Assembly (NCBI GenBank): GCA_907163375.1
Contig: CAJQUW010000885.1
Coordinates: forward strand, 248,001 to 312,000
Length of the DNA: 64,000 bases
Direction of reading: 5' to 3'
Source of the DNA: Prostheceraeus crozeri
Lineage: Eukaryota > Platyhelminthes > Polycladida > Euryleptidae
The first letter of the stretch is position 1; each line of letters opens with the position of its first letter. The notes beneath the pieces were generated by a model, which ran no database searches, was not told the DNA's origin, and was given only the letters and a program-made list of their open reading frames with translations. Shown here piece after piece: positions 1-12,060 of the stretch. The translations under genes were made by a program, and so were the position numbers.

Positions 1-187
1 TGATGATTAATATTGCTAGATCTTCAGAATGATATCCAATCAGTGGAAACCGTATTGGCTGCATAACTCTTGTCTTATTGCAGATTATTATTAACTATTT
101 CTATCAACAGGAGTGATGGGTCCAATGATGGATGAAAATAACTCGATTGGATAACTACATTAATATGTTCAAAATATTATACTGTAT

Positions 188-223
188 ACATGTATATATA
201 CATACATACATATATACATATAT

Positions 224-269
<46 letters not shown>
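188..269. repeat. TA-rich microsatellite
   Basis: Alternating T and A with interspersed CA/TACA variants, becoming a pure TA run from about 230 to 269. Translation gives only Tyr-Ile repeats, so no gene is implied. The length is likely to vary between individuals. Confidence 0.9.
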
Positions 270-271
<2 letters not shown>

Positions 272-2108
272 ATAATGTAATAATATAATATCAGTTTTGA
301 AGAAATGAGAATAATCGCAAGCCTAGCCTTGAGCGCTCGCAACAACACTGCAAATCGCTGGGTACGAAAATGATGCATGAATTGATACCAAAGTCACAAA
401 CAAATTGGAGCTAATACCTGAAGCGAGATTCTCTCATCTTTGCTGAAATTTGATATATTGTTATACGAATATTGGCTTCCTTTCGCATGTAGCCAAGCGA
501 GTAACTAACTCCCTCTGTGATTCGCTGATTTACAAGGACACACCACAATTTTTCATGGAATCCAAGTCTCGCATGTTTGAAATAATGATGAAGTGTTGGA
601 CATTCCTATTAATTTTGTGAGAACCCAAGCATATAGATCTTCAGCACAAAATATGCATTTGCTGTATTGCATTTTCAAGTATTACAAGTGTTGCAGCTTT
701 TGTCAGTCCCTTGAAAATGTTATAAATGTTATTCGGGGTACTGCGAAAGACCTCGAGTAAACATACATTTTGATTTGAAGATCTATGCTTTTTGGTTCCC
801 ACAAAGTTATCAAAGAAGATCTTTCATGTATGTTTGGCAGTGAGAGATTTGCAGTGAATATGAAGCAATGTGATCAACAACATTGTCAGCTGCCAGAAAC
901 CGTCATTCGTTAGATCCTACTTACCATACCAACGTGCTACCTGCTCACGGTTTGGTTATCAATGTCTATGTACGTCCTTGTGATTCACTGATATTGTCGA
1001 TTTCCACATCTACTCCCAAATATACAAAGAACAAAATGTGAATGATAGATAGACAGTAATAGCTAGAGATCAGTAAAATCAACTTAAATAACGTAAATTG
1101 CTTTTCTTTCCATGACAGGGGTTCGGATTTGTTTGTATTGTCTGATTGATTCGCATCAGGTGGTCACCACACGAAAATTGTGGAAGAAGCAAGACATTCT
1201 GACATATCGCACTAAATTGCTTCAACCACCATAGCTTCTAAAAGGATCACTTGCTGGTAATCACAAAGGCTGTGCATGTAAAAACTGTATTCAGCATCAT
1301 GCAAACAAAAGTATTTCACGTTTTTAGCATGCTTGTTATCTCCTCATATCTCATTCTGTATTTATACTGTGTTTATCTGAAGAGACCAGCTGAAAGGTCC
1401 AAGAAATACCTTGACCCCATCAGGACCGGGGAGGCGCCCCATATCAAATTCTTTTTACATCTCCTAAAATAAGTCAGATAAAAGCTTAATTTTTCGTGAC
1501 TTTTAGTTTGAATGTGGAAGTTTCAGTAAAAATATGGGGTAAATCGATCTGCTGCAAGGTCAGTTTTAAAAGTACTTTTTAGAAAATTGATGGTTTTCAT
1601 TAAGAGTAGCATTAATTATTATTAATATAATGTTTCTGTGTCATATTTACATAATATTCATGCATGTGCAATTCAAGATTACTAAAATATTGATAATACT
1701 AAAATTAACGTAGAATATTATACTTCTAACACCACATAGATATGCTTGAGTAAAAATACTTTAGTTATAATGAACAATTTTTGAAGAGTACATATAGATT
1801 CATGAAAAATTAAAAAAATTAAAAATACAATTTTTGAATTTAAATTTTAGTATGAAAGACTTCAAATCATGCGAAATAGGCACTGCCATGCAAAAGAGGA
1901 GACTCGATATATTATGCAAACCTGATTTCAAACAGTTTTATCCATCGTAACATGGATAATTTGAGAATTCCTACGACGCTAAAAATCGCCCGGTCCTGAT
2001 AGGTTTCACAGTTAGTGGATACCGAGATCTAGTAGCGAATTGCTCTTCTCTACCTAGCAGTCAATTTCTCTAAAAGCAAACCGAGCCAACTTTTGTTTTT
2101 CTTCACAG
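270..2108. other. No recognisable gene or element
   Basis: AT-rich sequence with only short open frames. A 73-codon frame at 1251-1472 contains a hydrophobic stretch but has no recognised domain. If the exon at 2109 is real, its signal-peptide exon should lie here or left of the window, but I could not pick one out. Confidence 0.4.
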
Positions 2109-2425
2109 GTGTTTTCGCTGCTGTAACGAATGCCTGCACGGATCCGATAGTGAGCCCCGATCCACCACACCCACCACCAACTGATACTCAATCTTGTATC
2201 ACCCCCCGACTTCAAGACCTTGAATCATTCATGGGATACTGCACACAACTCTGCCACTCAAGAGTTGTTGCCAATTGCAATACAATTCCTCCAAAGGTTC
2301 CTCCATGCACCGGCGCCCAAGTACCTCATGACGCATGCACCAAATTCTGCGAGAAGATGCATGGAGTTCTGCGACAAGAGATTATTTTCAGATGTCAAAA
2401 AGAGCGTGGATACAGTGTAGTTTGA
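2109..2425 (+). CDS. Candidate terminal exon of a small secreted cysteine-rich protein
   Basis: Not assigned to a family. The open frame follows a good 3' splice site: a T-rich tract ending TTCTTCACAG at 2108. The exon starts in phase 1 (N|GT) and reads VFAAVTNA, like the end of a signal peptide, followed by about 100 residues. A Pro-rich linker (roughly residues 15-25 of the exon) leads to a domain with nine cysteines, including two C-x3-C pairs (YCTQLC and ACTKFC), each followed by another Cys 7 to 12 residues later. The stop is at 2423-2425. This suggests a secreted disulphide-bonded protein whose first exon carries the initiator and most of the signal peptide; that exon was not found. No clear AATAAA follows. 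The spacing does not match ShK, EGF or kazal modules that I can recognise. Confidence 0.45.
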
Positions 2426-2680
2426 AAACCGTCATTAGATCATCTTTATTCGAAAATTTCAAAGTCTCTCTCCGCACAAACAGAAGATCCGTCAAATCTG
2501 CCTGACTCTCTCGTTTTAAACTTTGATGTTATGAAAGATGTTGCCATGTATTACTTGTCCGAGTTATAAAAATATTCTTAAACACAATGTTGTGAGTTTT
2601 GAGACATTTTGAGCAAATCATGTAGGAATCATTGACTGATGCTTTTCGATTTCATAATTGGTATTATTGACATGTAAAAC
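2426..2680 (+). other. 3' flank of the cysteine-rich exon
   Basis: AT-rich, with no ORF or clear polyadenylation signal. It probably contains the 3' UTR if the upstream exon is real. Confidence 0.3.
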
Positions 2681-2682
2681 TA

Positions 2683-4397
2683 TTGGTTTTCCAATCCATT
2701 TTCATAATTAACAAGTTCTATTTGATCTGCACCGGTAATACCAAATTCTATTTCGTCCTCGATACTCAATTCATTAACACCGAGTGCATTTGACAAATTC
2801 TTTTTCGTCCTCTATGGTACAGTCAGTCGAATAGCAAATTCATCGACGTCATAACAAATTCTATTTCATTCGTCTTGCATACTGTAGACATAATACCCAT
2901 ATATGGACAAATGAGTGTGTCATTACCATATTTGGATATCATGATCCGCTTTACATCAGTCCTCAGCTGATCATTGATACAAAACTAAGAGATCAAGGCG
3001 TAACAGGGTTATTCTGTGGTGATAGCTGACAATGTCCTCTTCGGCGTCAACAACTTCAACGATTTCATTGTGTGAGTCCTCTACGCCTCGTCGTTACAAT
3101 GGAATTCCACTATTGATAGACAGAGATTAGTACGGGCATACGAGGAGGATCGCGACTACATCTCCTTGGCAGATCACATGGATATCAAACGACAAACAGC
3201 TAGGTCGATCATACAAAAGTATAGACGTGATGGGACTGTCGCATCATCTCCAAAAGGAGGACGGACGGACCTATGTGAAGATGGATGATGAAATGCGACG
3301 GGCAATCATCAGCTACGTCGATGAAAAGTCAACGATTACCTTGAAAGAAATAGAGGAACGATTGTCACATGATTATCCTATGAAACCCAATGTCAGTATT
3401 CAGACCATTGCCAATACATTGGATGGAGCCTTGTACACCATCAAGAAATTATAGAGTGTCCTGATACAGTGGAATTCTTCAGACATCAAATTATCTCGGA
3501 AATTATTCATGGAGTGGATGACCGATACCGGGATGCAGCTTCATCTACTGTATCTAGATAAAACCGGATTTAATATCTGGACAACGCGAACTCGAGGAAG
3601 GTCCCGACGTGGTTTACCAGCTATTCGACAAATTGAAGGTCAAAGGGGACGAAATATGACCGTTGCACTGTGTCTCACCACAGTACGGTCTGGTACATTA
3701 CAATATCATCAATGGAGGCATGACCACTGAGCTCTTCTCCGACTTCCTATTGGAAATTTCGGCACTGATGAAAGAGGACACTTTCACCTTGCTAATGGAC
3801 AATGCTCGTTGTCATAGCGATCCTCAATTCATGACGTGAAAATGCTGCTGAAGTATAGTCCATTTTTAAACCTGACAGAGCTTGCTAACTCGTGTTTGAA
3901 AGCAGTTGTGAAACGATCTTTGAGTGAACCCACCATCCAACAACGATTGGCAGACAGGGATGAAGCATTACGACTAAACATGACTCTACAGCGTTATCGC
4001 ACTGCCATCCTTATCGACGTTATCAAGGACAATGTCGACACTAACTCCAGAAAAGTGTAGTTCGTGGTATCGTCATCTATCTGAATATACTCGACGCTGC
4101 CTTAATACGGATGACATTTGCTGGTGAGATATGTTAGACGTTTAACCTGCGCTTTTCGCATGAAACCAAGACGATTTGTATTTTTGTACTTGAATTGTTT
4201 GTAACATTATATAATCTATCGTGTTAAAAAGAATTTGTTAAAACGAAAATGTTTTTGCTATTCTGACTGATTAGGTGTCGTGGACGAAGTAGAATTGGTT
4301 AAATAGCAAATTTTTATTAATCGGATGAAAATGGTTTGTTAAATCGTACGCGGACAAAATTGAATTTGTTACTTATCAAAATGAACTGGAAAACCAA
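2683..4397 (+). mobile_element. Tc1/mariner-superfamily DNA transposon with long repeat-bearing inverted ends
   Basis: The element begins TTGGTTTTCCAATCCATTTT and ends with the near inverse, AAAATGAACTGGAAAACCAA. It is flanked on both sides by TA (2681-2682 and 4398-4399), the target duplication of the Tc1/mariner superfamily. Each end carries several copies of a motif like ACAAATTCTATTTCGTCC (near 2708, 2742, 2792 and 2853 on the left, and inverted near 4225, 4285 and 4355 on the right), an IR/DR-like arrangement. The 1715-bp interior encodes one transposase, now interrupted. Confidence 0.85.
3031..4127 (+). pseudogene. Broken Tc1/mariner-type transposase
   Basis: A DDE-family integrase of the IS630/Tc1/mariner group, which would cut at TA sites and move the surrounding element. 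Pieces in order: an N-terminal segment from an ATG at 3031, a helix-turn-helix-like part (SLADHMDIKRQTARSI), a second domain (SYVDEKSTITLKEIEERL), the first catalytic block (LYLDKTGFNIW), the second (LLMDNARCH), and the third with its Glu (FLNLTELANSCLKAVVKR), then a C-terminal tail ending at 4127. The frame changes at least four times (near 3105, 3265, 3450-3500 and 3740, and again near 4055), so no protein can be made. The DDE residues are individually visible, although the first block reads DK where relatives have DE. Confidence 0.8.
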
Positions 4398-4639
4398 TAT
4401 TATATATGTGCATTTGGTGGATGAAGTTTTACACTGAGTTATTCTATTAATAATATAACATCAACATTGAATTTTGGATACAACGATATAGGATATCATG
4501 GGCCACGCAAGTGAAAGAAACAAGGTCATCAACAATTGCCAGAAAAATCCTTTTGATATTGTGCGTGATAAAAGAGACTCTTTGTATTATTTTTCGCAAT
4601 ACTACAATTTCGTAATGTACATACACTTTCGTAATCCTG

Positions 4640-5180
4640 GTAAATCTAGGGAATAGATCTGGTGACCGTAGAGAACAGCTCCATTAGTAGCTGGCAATGA
4701 CCGTACAAAGGGATCCCTTTTGGGAGGTGCCTTAGTCTGAGAGCGGTTATTTGATGGCTGTGCCTGGAGTAGCGATAGTTGGGGTCTGGTTACTTGATAT
4801 AGGCTGGCTCTTTTTGGGTTCCTGCCAGCTACGAGTTAGTGTTCATGAATGAGGTAGACACCCTTGTAAGTGACAATGTGTCCCTAAGACGACAGAGTCA
4901 GCGCTGGTGAGCATGTCCGAGATAATGTGAAGGATTGCTGACAGGGATTCTTTAGCTTGAAGTCAGCATGATACGGATGCAAACGAGTCTGATTTGAGGA
5001 GCTTGATGGGGAACTTTTCATAAGAGCATTGCTATGTCACTTGTAGGCTTAATGTAGTGTCCCTGTATCCCCGCATTCATTGTAGCACATCAAGGCCTCC
5101 AAGGGTGGTGTAGTGCTGCTACTAGGCTGGTGTTGGGTGGATCGGACTAGGTTGTTGCTACGCTGGGTTCCATTTTGCAC
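4640..5180. repeat. GC-richer anonymous block, possible old element
   Basis: This tract is visibly richer in G and C than its surroundings and has no long open frame on either strand. Its composition suggests inserted DNA, but I see no terminal repeats or protein similarity. The flanks (4400-4640 and 5180-5670) hold nothing I recognise. Confidence 0.25.
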
Positions 5181-5675
5181 CTTTGGATGCATCTTTTATC
5201 ATTTTGCCTATGCAATATAGAAGGAAAAATTTGATGTAAACGAATTCACTCCAACAGATGACTTTTGAAATGTTTTGTGTTCAATTTATAACAAGGAATT
5301 ATCTTACTGGCAACTATCTTGATCATTCAAATCTTCCTGTTATATTGAAAAATTGCATTCATTTACTTGCGATTGTCGAATTTGGCATCGGGCAATTTGA
5401 ATACCATTCAGCTGGTGGATTTATATAGCGTGGTCTACCGTATATCAATTTAAACATTCATCAGTTGCTTATATAATATTAAAAGGAAATGATAACAGCT
5501 ATAATCTTCACAAGGCACACTGACAAGAGGTGCCTTAACACTATTGACCACTGGAAGCCGTCATCGTTCGGGAGCTACTGGAACCTATGCATGACACGAA
5601 ACATTGATTTCAATGTGCATGTCCGCCCCGTTTGTATAATATTATGGAGTGTGGGATTTCTGGGCCTATGTCTAG

Positions 5676-6372
5676 GCCAGAACGAGTTTCTGCAGGGAAC
5701 GAGGCAGAAAATGAGACTTTCACAGAATGATGTACACCCTGTGCCTACTGCGAATCCGCGCGTCTGCCGAATTCTACTTAGTTTCTCTTCTTGTCAGACA
5801 GAATCAAAGAAAAACACATGTTAATCCAATAAGACGAAAATTGCAGTTTTTGGTTAAAATGAAATTTCAATGTTTTCTCTATATATTGAAAAGTATTAAG
5901 TTTAGAATGTATGTCATCAGGTCATTTCATATCATGTTCATGAACATTTATGCATGTTGGAGTTAAAGACATTCAAATATGGCAAGCCTCCTACTGTCGG
6001 CAAACACCAACACGCTGGTCCACTACATCTAAACTGAGGCACATTCTCACGTGCATTTCTGATCAGAAGTATGATAACATCACATGCACATAATGGTAGA
6101 TGACCTGAAGACATAGTGGCATGCTGAAAATTTTTACTCTACTGGTAGACTTGGTGTTTTCACTTAATAAGAGACACAGAAAATTTCATTTTTGACTAAA
6201 ACTGCAATCTGCGTCCCATTGGATTAACATGTGTTTTTCTTTGATCCTGTCTGACAAGAAGAGGAACTTACCAGAACTCGGCAGACACGTAGATCGGTTG
6301 TAGGCACAGGATGTGCATCATTCTGTGCAAGTCTCATTTTCGGCCGCGTTCCCTGCAGAAACTCGTTCTGGC
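5676..6372. mobile_element. Long-TIR MITE, family A copy 1 (complete)
   Basis: The left end begins GCCAGAACGAGTTTCTGCAG and the right end is its inverse. The two arms pair over roughly 200 bp (about 5676-5890 and 6178-6372). The centre is about 290 bp and noncoding. Short ORFs on both strands are translations of the inverted arms, not genes. Related copies lie at 13983-15118 and 30213-30552. No target duplication was clear, so the superfamily is open. Confidence 0.85.
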
Positions 6373-8130
6373 TGCGGGCTACTGTGTTAGGAGGTAAAAA
6401 CACGTCAGACTTGAATCCTATATTCTCATGAAATGACCGCGAATATCTTGTTGACATCAAATCTCATTGAAAAGCACTGGAAGTTCAATTTAACATTCAA
6501 AAGTCTAACCATTTGTAAAACTTGTGAAACTGATAAATCATTCACAACAATAGCAGTTTGGGAGAAGTAAATATGGCAGGTATTGAGGAATGTGTGAGTG
6601 AATTTGTCAAACCGTACGTCCGAGGCAGAGTTGTAGCGAAATGATAATGGACAGTTTCCAATTCCATCAAGCTCAGAGGATACTCAGCACTCAATCTCGT
6701 TGTTTAGGTGGGGCGCAATCCATCAGCGTTATTATGTCATTCATTGAAGTATGAGGGAAACATGATGTCTGGTACGCGTTGAAGTTCAGAATTTCCGCGG
6801 TGTCCATTTTCATTACGCTGCTGACCGCTAAGTCTGAAAGCTTTGTCGAAGTCAATGCGAATCGACTTTTTCTGCAATGAATTTTTCCGTGAGATAGGTT
6901 GATACTGGTATGAATTTATTGAAATTTGCGATGAGAAAATACTAATTTGTAGGGCAGCAATGACGCGGTGTTGTTGTCTTAAATAATAGCGATTATATCC
7001 GTTTTTCCGTTTCCTATCTGTATCAAAGATGTGCGAACCTCTCGGGTTGACTGTGACATTTTCGGGTTATGAATTTATGATACTCAGAAATTTACAATTT
7101 TGCTTATGTATTGCTGACTTTCTTTGTAGATACATGTAGACAAATTTTGTACATGTACAGCATACATCCATTAACTATACAATGTTGAAAAAAATGTCCT
7201 ATCGTATCTCCACTTCCAATCGCATATATTTTTTGCTTCACCAAACTACACATTTATGAATGCTAAATTTTGATTCATGCGCATAATGCTTGTGTGGAGC
7301 TTCAGCTTTAATAATTAAGTCCAGGTATTGGGAAATACATTCTCCGCGGCCAGAGCAATTTGACTACTAATGAACTTTTTTCGGTTGTGTTCGGGTATTT
7401 TAAGTACAATCGGGAAAGTTTTCAGCCGCTCATCGCCTGAATACAAAATCGCTTGTGACTGTGGAAGCAGAATATGTGGGGCGAGAGAGGTGTCTCAGGG
7501 TTCGGATAGGAGAATATCTCCCACGTGGTTGGAAAGTGAATGGGTAACTGTCGTACAAGATCATCAGGAGCTCCTAGTACTTTAATTTGTACAATTTCTA
7601 CATCTCATTGATTGTAATGTAATTCAGGTATATATGATGAGAAATCAATTCTCCTTTAGTATTGAAGTACTATTGACTGATCTATTACAATGCTTTTATG
7701 ATTTTTCGTTTGCCAATACGGCATCAAGGTTTATATGTGGTATTTTCAGTCATAAAGAATACATTAAAAATAGCTTAAGAAGACTAATTCCTGCAGTTGT
7801 TGCTGTCAAACAACTTTTTGAAAACCGACACTTAAAAACAATCCCTTATAGCGCCTGAACTATTCCATAGATGCTTCCTCAAATATCTGACTTTCATTTA
7901 AAAAATGATTGAAATGACATGGAAGCGAAGAAATTTCTTAGACTTCACTGATTACAATGTCACCCACTTTGGAATACACACGTACCGGAGTTTCCCTATG
8001 TTTATCGTGGGGTAAACAATTCAAGACCGCCTTCTAGGCTTGCTCGTGAATTACATAGATTCACACTCATTTGAATTTTCCTTTGTTGCTAAACCGTTCG
8101 TAACAAATTTCAGATTGATTATATAATGGC
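6373..8130. other. No recognisable gene or element
   Basis: AT-rich, with only short ORFs (the longest are 71 and 74 codons, near 7370-7858) without domain features. Confidence 0.4.
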
Positions 8131-8550
8131 TAGGCCGCTGTCACACAGGAAAAGGCGTCTTCCATCTTCCATGTCACTCGCCTTTTTGCACATTCTTCAT
8201 AACGCGTCTTCCATAAGAGACGATGAGACGATTTTCATCTGCGATTTCCGCCTTCCATCGTCCATCTTTCATCTTTCATCTACCGCAGTCACACTATGGA
8301 AATCCATTTCCGATGCAGTCAGTGCTATTTTCACCATTTATCGTTGCTGTGACTACTGTCCTGATTCTCATCCTCGTTCGACATTGTGAACAAAGGCTGT
8401 TTTCTGATTGCCTCTCTTCGCAAATGCCAGCTTCCTATATCTTCCCTCAGACGTTACTTCACGTTGTTATATTTTTAGAACAGTCTCACGGCTGACGCCT
8501 GACGGCTTATGGAAATTAACTTTATCAGCCGCAAAATTTTTATAGATGAT
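8131..8550. mobile_element. MITE family B, copy 1 (right end lost)
   Basis: It starts GGCCGCTGTCACACAGGAAA and has repeated subterminal CTTCCATC motifs. It aligns by eye over about 400 bp with 38250-38650, including shared stretches such as TACCGCAGTCACACTA and TTTATCAGCC. The inverse right terminus seen in the second copy is missing here. Overlapping ORFs in this stretch are incidental. Confidence 0.75.
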
Positions 8551-9289
8551 AAAAGGCTTTAGGTTATGCAAATTATACGTCTAACTGTGTGCGTTTGTGA
8601 CCCTTATGGGTTATATAAAAGTGTGTTTTGTAATTGATCAACAAATGTGGTAAGACTCCAAATTACAAACATGAGCAAATTCCCTCGTGACACACGTTAT
8701 TGGCATGCTATTGAATATTGAATTGTCAACAGCAAATCGGCAAGTGACATCCTGCTCGGACACCCAACATATTTGTAGCACGTGCATCTGAATATCATGA
8801 ACTCTTCGCGATCCAAGTCGTGTAACTCGTGCCACAATGCTCTCGACCGCATCACCATACCTAAAAGACTGCAAGAGCCCTCAAATTCATGCCCCAGGTA
8901 TTCTGAAAATCCACGGACCGTAGAACCGTGAACGATTCAAGTCAGCTGGCTATCTGTTCAAGTTAGTAGCATTCTTATTAAGACTGTCATCGGCGACTAC
9001 TCTCTTCCTTTCTCGTTTGTTTGAACTTTTCATTAACGAATTGATTTCCAGAACATATGTAGCATCACATTTCGAAACTCTTCAGCCTTGAACATGAATC
9101 ATTGAATCCTCATTTAAGGTTCATGCTTCTGCACCATGCAATAGCGCTGACCAGAAATAACGTTTCATGAAAATATAGATGTAAGTAAGCCAAGCTGCTT
9201 TATTAAACAAAGTTATGTTTCAACATTTCATGCTTGTTTTCCTCAAATTAAAATCAATCTTCTATTGATTTGATGCTCAGCAGCCCTGA
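8551..9289. other. No recognisable gene or element
   Basis: Short ORFs only. Nothing in this stretch matches a known family by eye. Confidence 0.4.
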
Positions 9290-10400
9290 ACGAAAATCCT
9301 TTATTCGATAGCCATTTCTCTATTATTACGGTCAGTCAAACATTCTTTGGTAAAGCGATTTGCCATTGTATCCTAAAGTTCCGTTTAAGGAAGGCATTTT
9401 GTTATTGATTTTAATAGGCCTCGATTATTCGAGCTTCTAGATTATTTCTACCATTATGTTCTATCTCAAAACAATCATCTATTTCATTGGTACATACTCG
9501 TACATAGCATTTGTTCCGATGTATACTTATGGATAAGTTCCTTTTACATGTTCATCTATAGTTTGGTGAAGTCGCCTCTTTGTTTCGACAGATCGATCCG
9601 ACAAGTAAAGCGATACACAGGGCAAGTGGTGTCATCTTTGAGATTAAAGTAGTTACTGACTTTTTTCAGTGCAAAATACAACTTGTATTTTTAAATCTAA
9701 CTTTTTAAATAACTTTTTTACCCTTCTTCTATACATTATTGATGCCTCACAAAGTAAGGTAATTAGACGATTGATTTCGTATTGGTTTACTTCATTCATC
9801 ACCTTCATGTGCAACTGCGTTTGCCCTTATTTTATTGCCAGCAAGCACATTAACAATGCTGTAAATGAACTATGCAGGGTAAGTTATGCCTGTTAATATC
9901 GAAATGATTTCTTCTTCACGAAATAACCTCCGATCAAAACACGACAAGCAGCGAAAGCTCTATGAAACGCTCCTAAAACTAACGCTTCTTTCAACATAAT
10001 GGGACAACACGCAGCAAAGTTTAGCAAAAGGCCAGTATTATTGCCTTGGAAAGATGCGCAAGGTTAATTTGCATGTAGTGTCTATTTTAAGAACTATTTA
10101 GAATGGAATCGAATTACTGCTTCTTTCTTCTGTAAATTTCATCTTTGGTTGTTGTTCATTAAGGATTTCATGAAATTTGTCTACATGTATCTTCGCGCAA
10201 TCGACAAAAGCGGTATGTAGCAATGAAATACATGTAGATGTCTGTTCCGAAATATATTTAGAATATCACGGTAGTTTGAATAAAGAAAACGATTAAAATC
10301 AATAACAAAATACTTTCCCTAAACAGACCTTTATGATACAATGGCAAATCGCTTTATCTAAGAATATTTAATTGACCGTAATAATACACATCGCTATCGA
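9290..10400. mobile_element. Candidate foldback element with ~200-bp inverted arms
   Basis: The segment 9300-9515 reappears inverted at about 10200-10395. Both arms contain, in opposite orientation, TATTATTACGGTCA, AAAGCGATTTGCCATTGTAT and TTTTGTTATTGATTTTAAT. The spacer of about 700 bp is noncoding. The arms have diverged noticeably. Termini and target duplications could not be placed, so this may be a foldback transposon or two opposed copies of one repeat. Confidence 0.6.
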
Positions 10401-10997
10401 TTGTTTTCACATTGATTGCAGTGATTGCAAAGTTGTGAGAATAATATATCATTTACAGTCCGAGCAGACAGTTGTTTGAAACCCCCTTCCAAATGTTCAT
10501 TTACATTGTACGTAATACAGTATAAGAGGGCGATGGAAATAGAGATATAATCTTCTCCAATTCGGAAACCATTCTCGAGTGTCTGGCTAGCAAACTGACC
10601 GCGCTGAAATTAAAAGTATGATTGATTGTGCGTGCCCGCAACTATTTACTGCATAACAGTAGAATAATTATTAAAAGCTGATGATACGCGAATTCCTCAC
10701 ACAGTTGCAGCGGTATGTTTGCAGACCATATTGTTAGTAAAAGATTACAGTAAAAATGACACAAATTAAGTCCAAGAGGACATCAGCACCTCATCTTCTC
10801 GACCGTGACACTCTTGACCAGGACTAGCTAGGAGGACTACTGCCTAATAAGCAGACCAATGGTATCAAAGTGGCCTTCATTAATGCTTCTCTGCTACCAT
10901 CTGTCTCACCGCGTGGTTGTTTAACTTTCCAGTGGTGACTCTTGCTGGAATCCTGGTCCAGACGAGTTGAGGCGGGAAGACAGAGTGCTGTTGGACG

Positions 10998-11644
10998 ACC
11001 AGAATTAGATTGTTTAAGCGCGTCACTTCGCTAGAACTGCAAACTGATTCAAAACGATGTCACATGAAGGAACTGAGTAGGTGGGCAAAAAGAAATCTTT
11101 AATACCTCACGATGATAGGAAAACAAGTCGTGCGTTGCTTGTGGATTGGTGTGAACTCCCTCAAAATGCTCCGATCGCCACAATTCCTTCAGATTCGAAG
11201 AATTCAGATCATTGCGCAAAAGTTTTCTCGATTATGTTGGCCCTTCCAACCATTATTAGAACCACAGAATTAGATTGTCTAATCGTATCACTTTTCTAGA
11301 AGTGTAGACTGATTCAAACAGATGGCACATGCAGGAACGGAAGAGAGTCAAACAGAAGAAGAGACGACCTGTCTAATTCTGTGATTAGAACAGATAACAG
11401 GCGCACGAAAAAGCATTCACAAACTTCTCTGTAGAGCTTGATGTTGTCTGTGACTCTTTGCTGTGTGATCAGGTCGACACCATTCTCTGAAACTTTGCAC
11501 AATTTGCTGTGTTTAATGTTGAGCTGGCTGCTCATTGTTCGATTGCTATGGTATTATGTCAGCAGATTGTTTCATTGCATAAGCATTGCTCAAATGCTTC
11601 CTTTCTAGTCAAATAGAAGAAGAGACGAGATGTCTAATTCTGTG
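10998..11644. mobile_element. hAT-like MITE family C, copy 1 (outer element)
   Basis: The right end reads CTAATTCTGTG and the left end is its slightly mutated inverse (ACCAGAATTAG). The element is flanked by a perfect 8-bp duplication, GTTGGACG, at 10990-10997 and 11645-11652. The 8-bp duplication, with A at position 2 and G at position 5 of the terminus CACAG, fits hAT-type nonautonomous elements. A smaller relative is inserted at 11263-11383; without it the element is about 518 bp, close to the 506-bp copy at 15945-16450. It is noncoding. Confidence 0.9.
11263..11383. mobile_element. hAT-like MITE family C, 121-bp derivative nested in copy 1
   Basis: The termini are perfect inverse CACAGAATTAG and CTAATTCTGTG. 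A perfect 8-bp duplication, ATTAGAAC, lies at 11255-11262 and 11384-11391. It shares the first ~80 bp and the last ~40 bp of the larger family members, so it is an internally deleted form that jumped into its own relative. Confidence 0.9.
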
Positions 11645-11652
11645 GTTGGACG

Positions 11653-12058
11653 TATCTTGTGCAATAATTGATCACCACAGATGGACCATACGGCCGGTGG
11701 AGAGATCACCTAGCTGGGATGGAGAGTCAACGAAGAAATGGACAGAACAGTAGTGTCTGAGAACGGAACCGGACGTCTGTCAGAGTTTCATCGGTGGTTG
11801 GCCCAAACAGATAACGTAGGGGACCCGCTTTCTGCATTGGATGGTAGATATCTCCATGCAACGATGAAGAATTTTGTCATGAAAGCGTGACACAGTATGA
11901 CACAGTCCTATTCATCACATTCATTGCGATTTCATTCATTCATTTATTGAATGCTATTGTTCTGTCTCGACATCGATCATGCTAGCTGGAAGTCATTACA
12001 CATTGTCTCATACAGTCATAACAAAGTTTAGGGCTGTGACATCCCTTTCACGCCAATC
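11653..12058. other. Flank between two transposons, no gene seen
   Basis: Somewhat less AT-rich than most of the window. Together with 10790-10990 it is the sequence into which family C copy 1 inserted. No domain is recognised. Confidence 0.3.
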
Positions 12059-12060
12059 TA

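Noticed and set aside
8126-8495. Two overlapping ORFs of 87 and 90 codons
   Set aside because: They lie wholly inside MITE family B, and the reading frames are not kept in the second copy.
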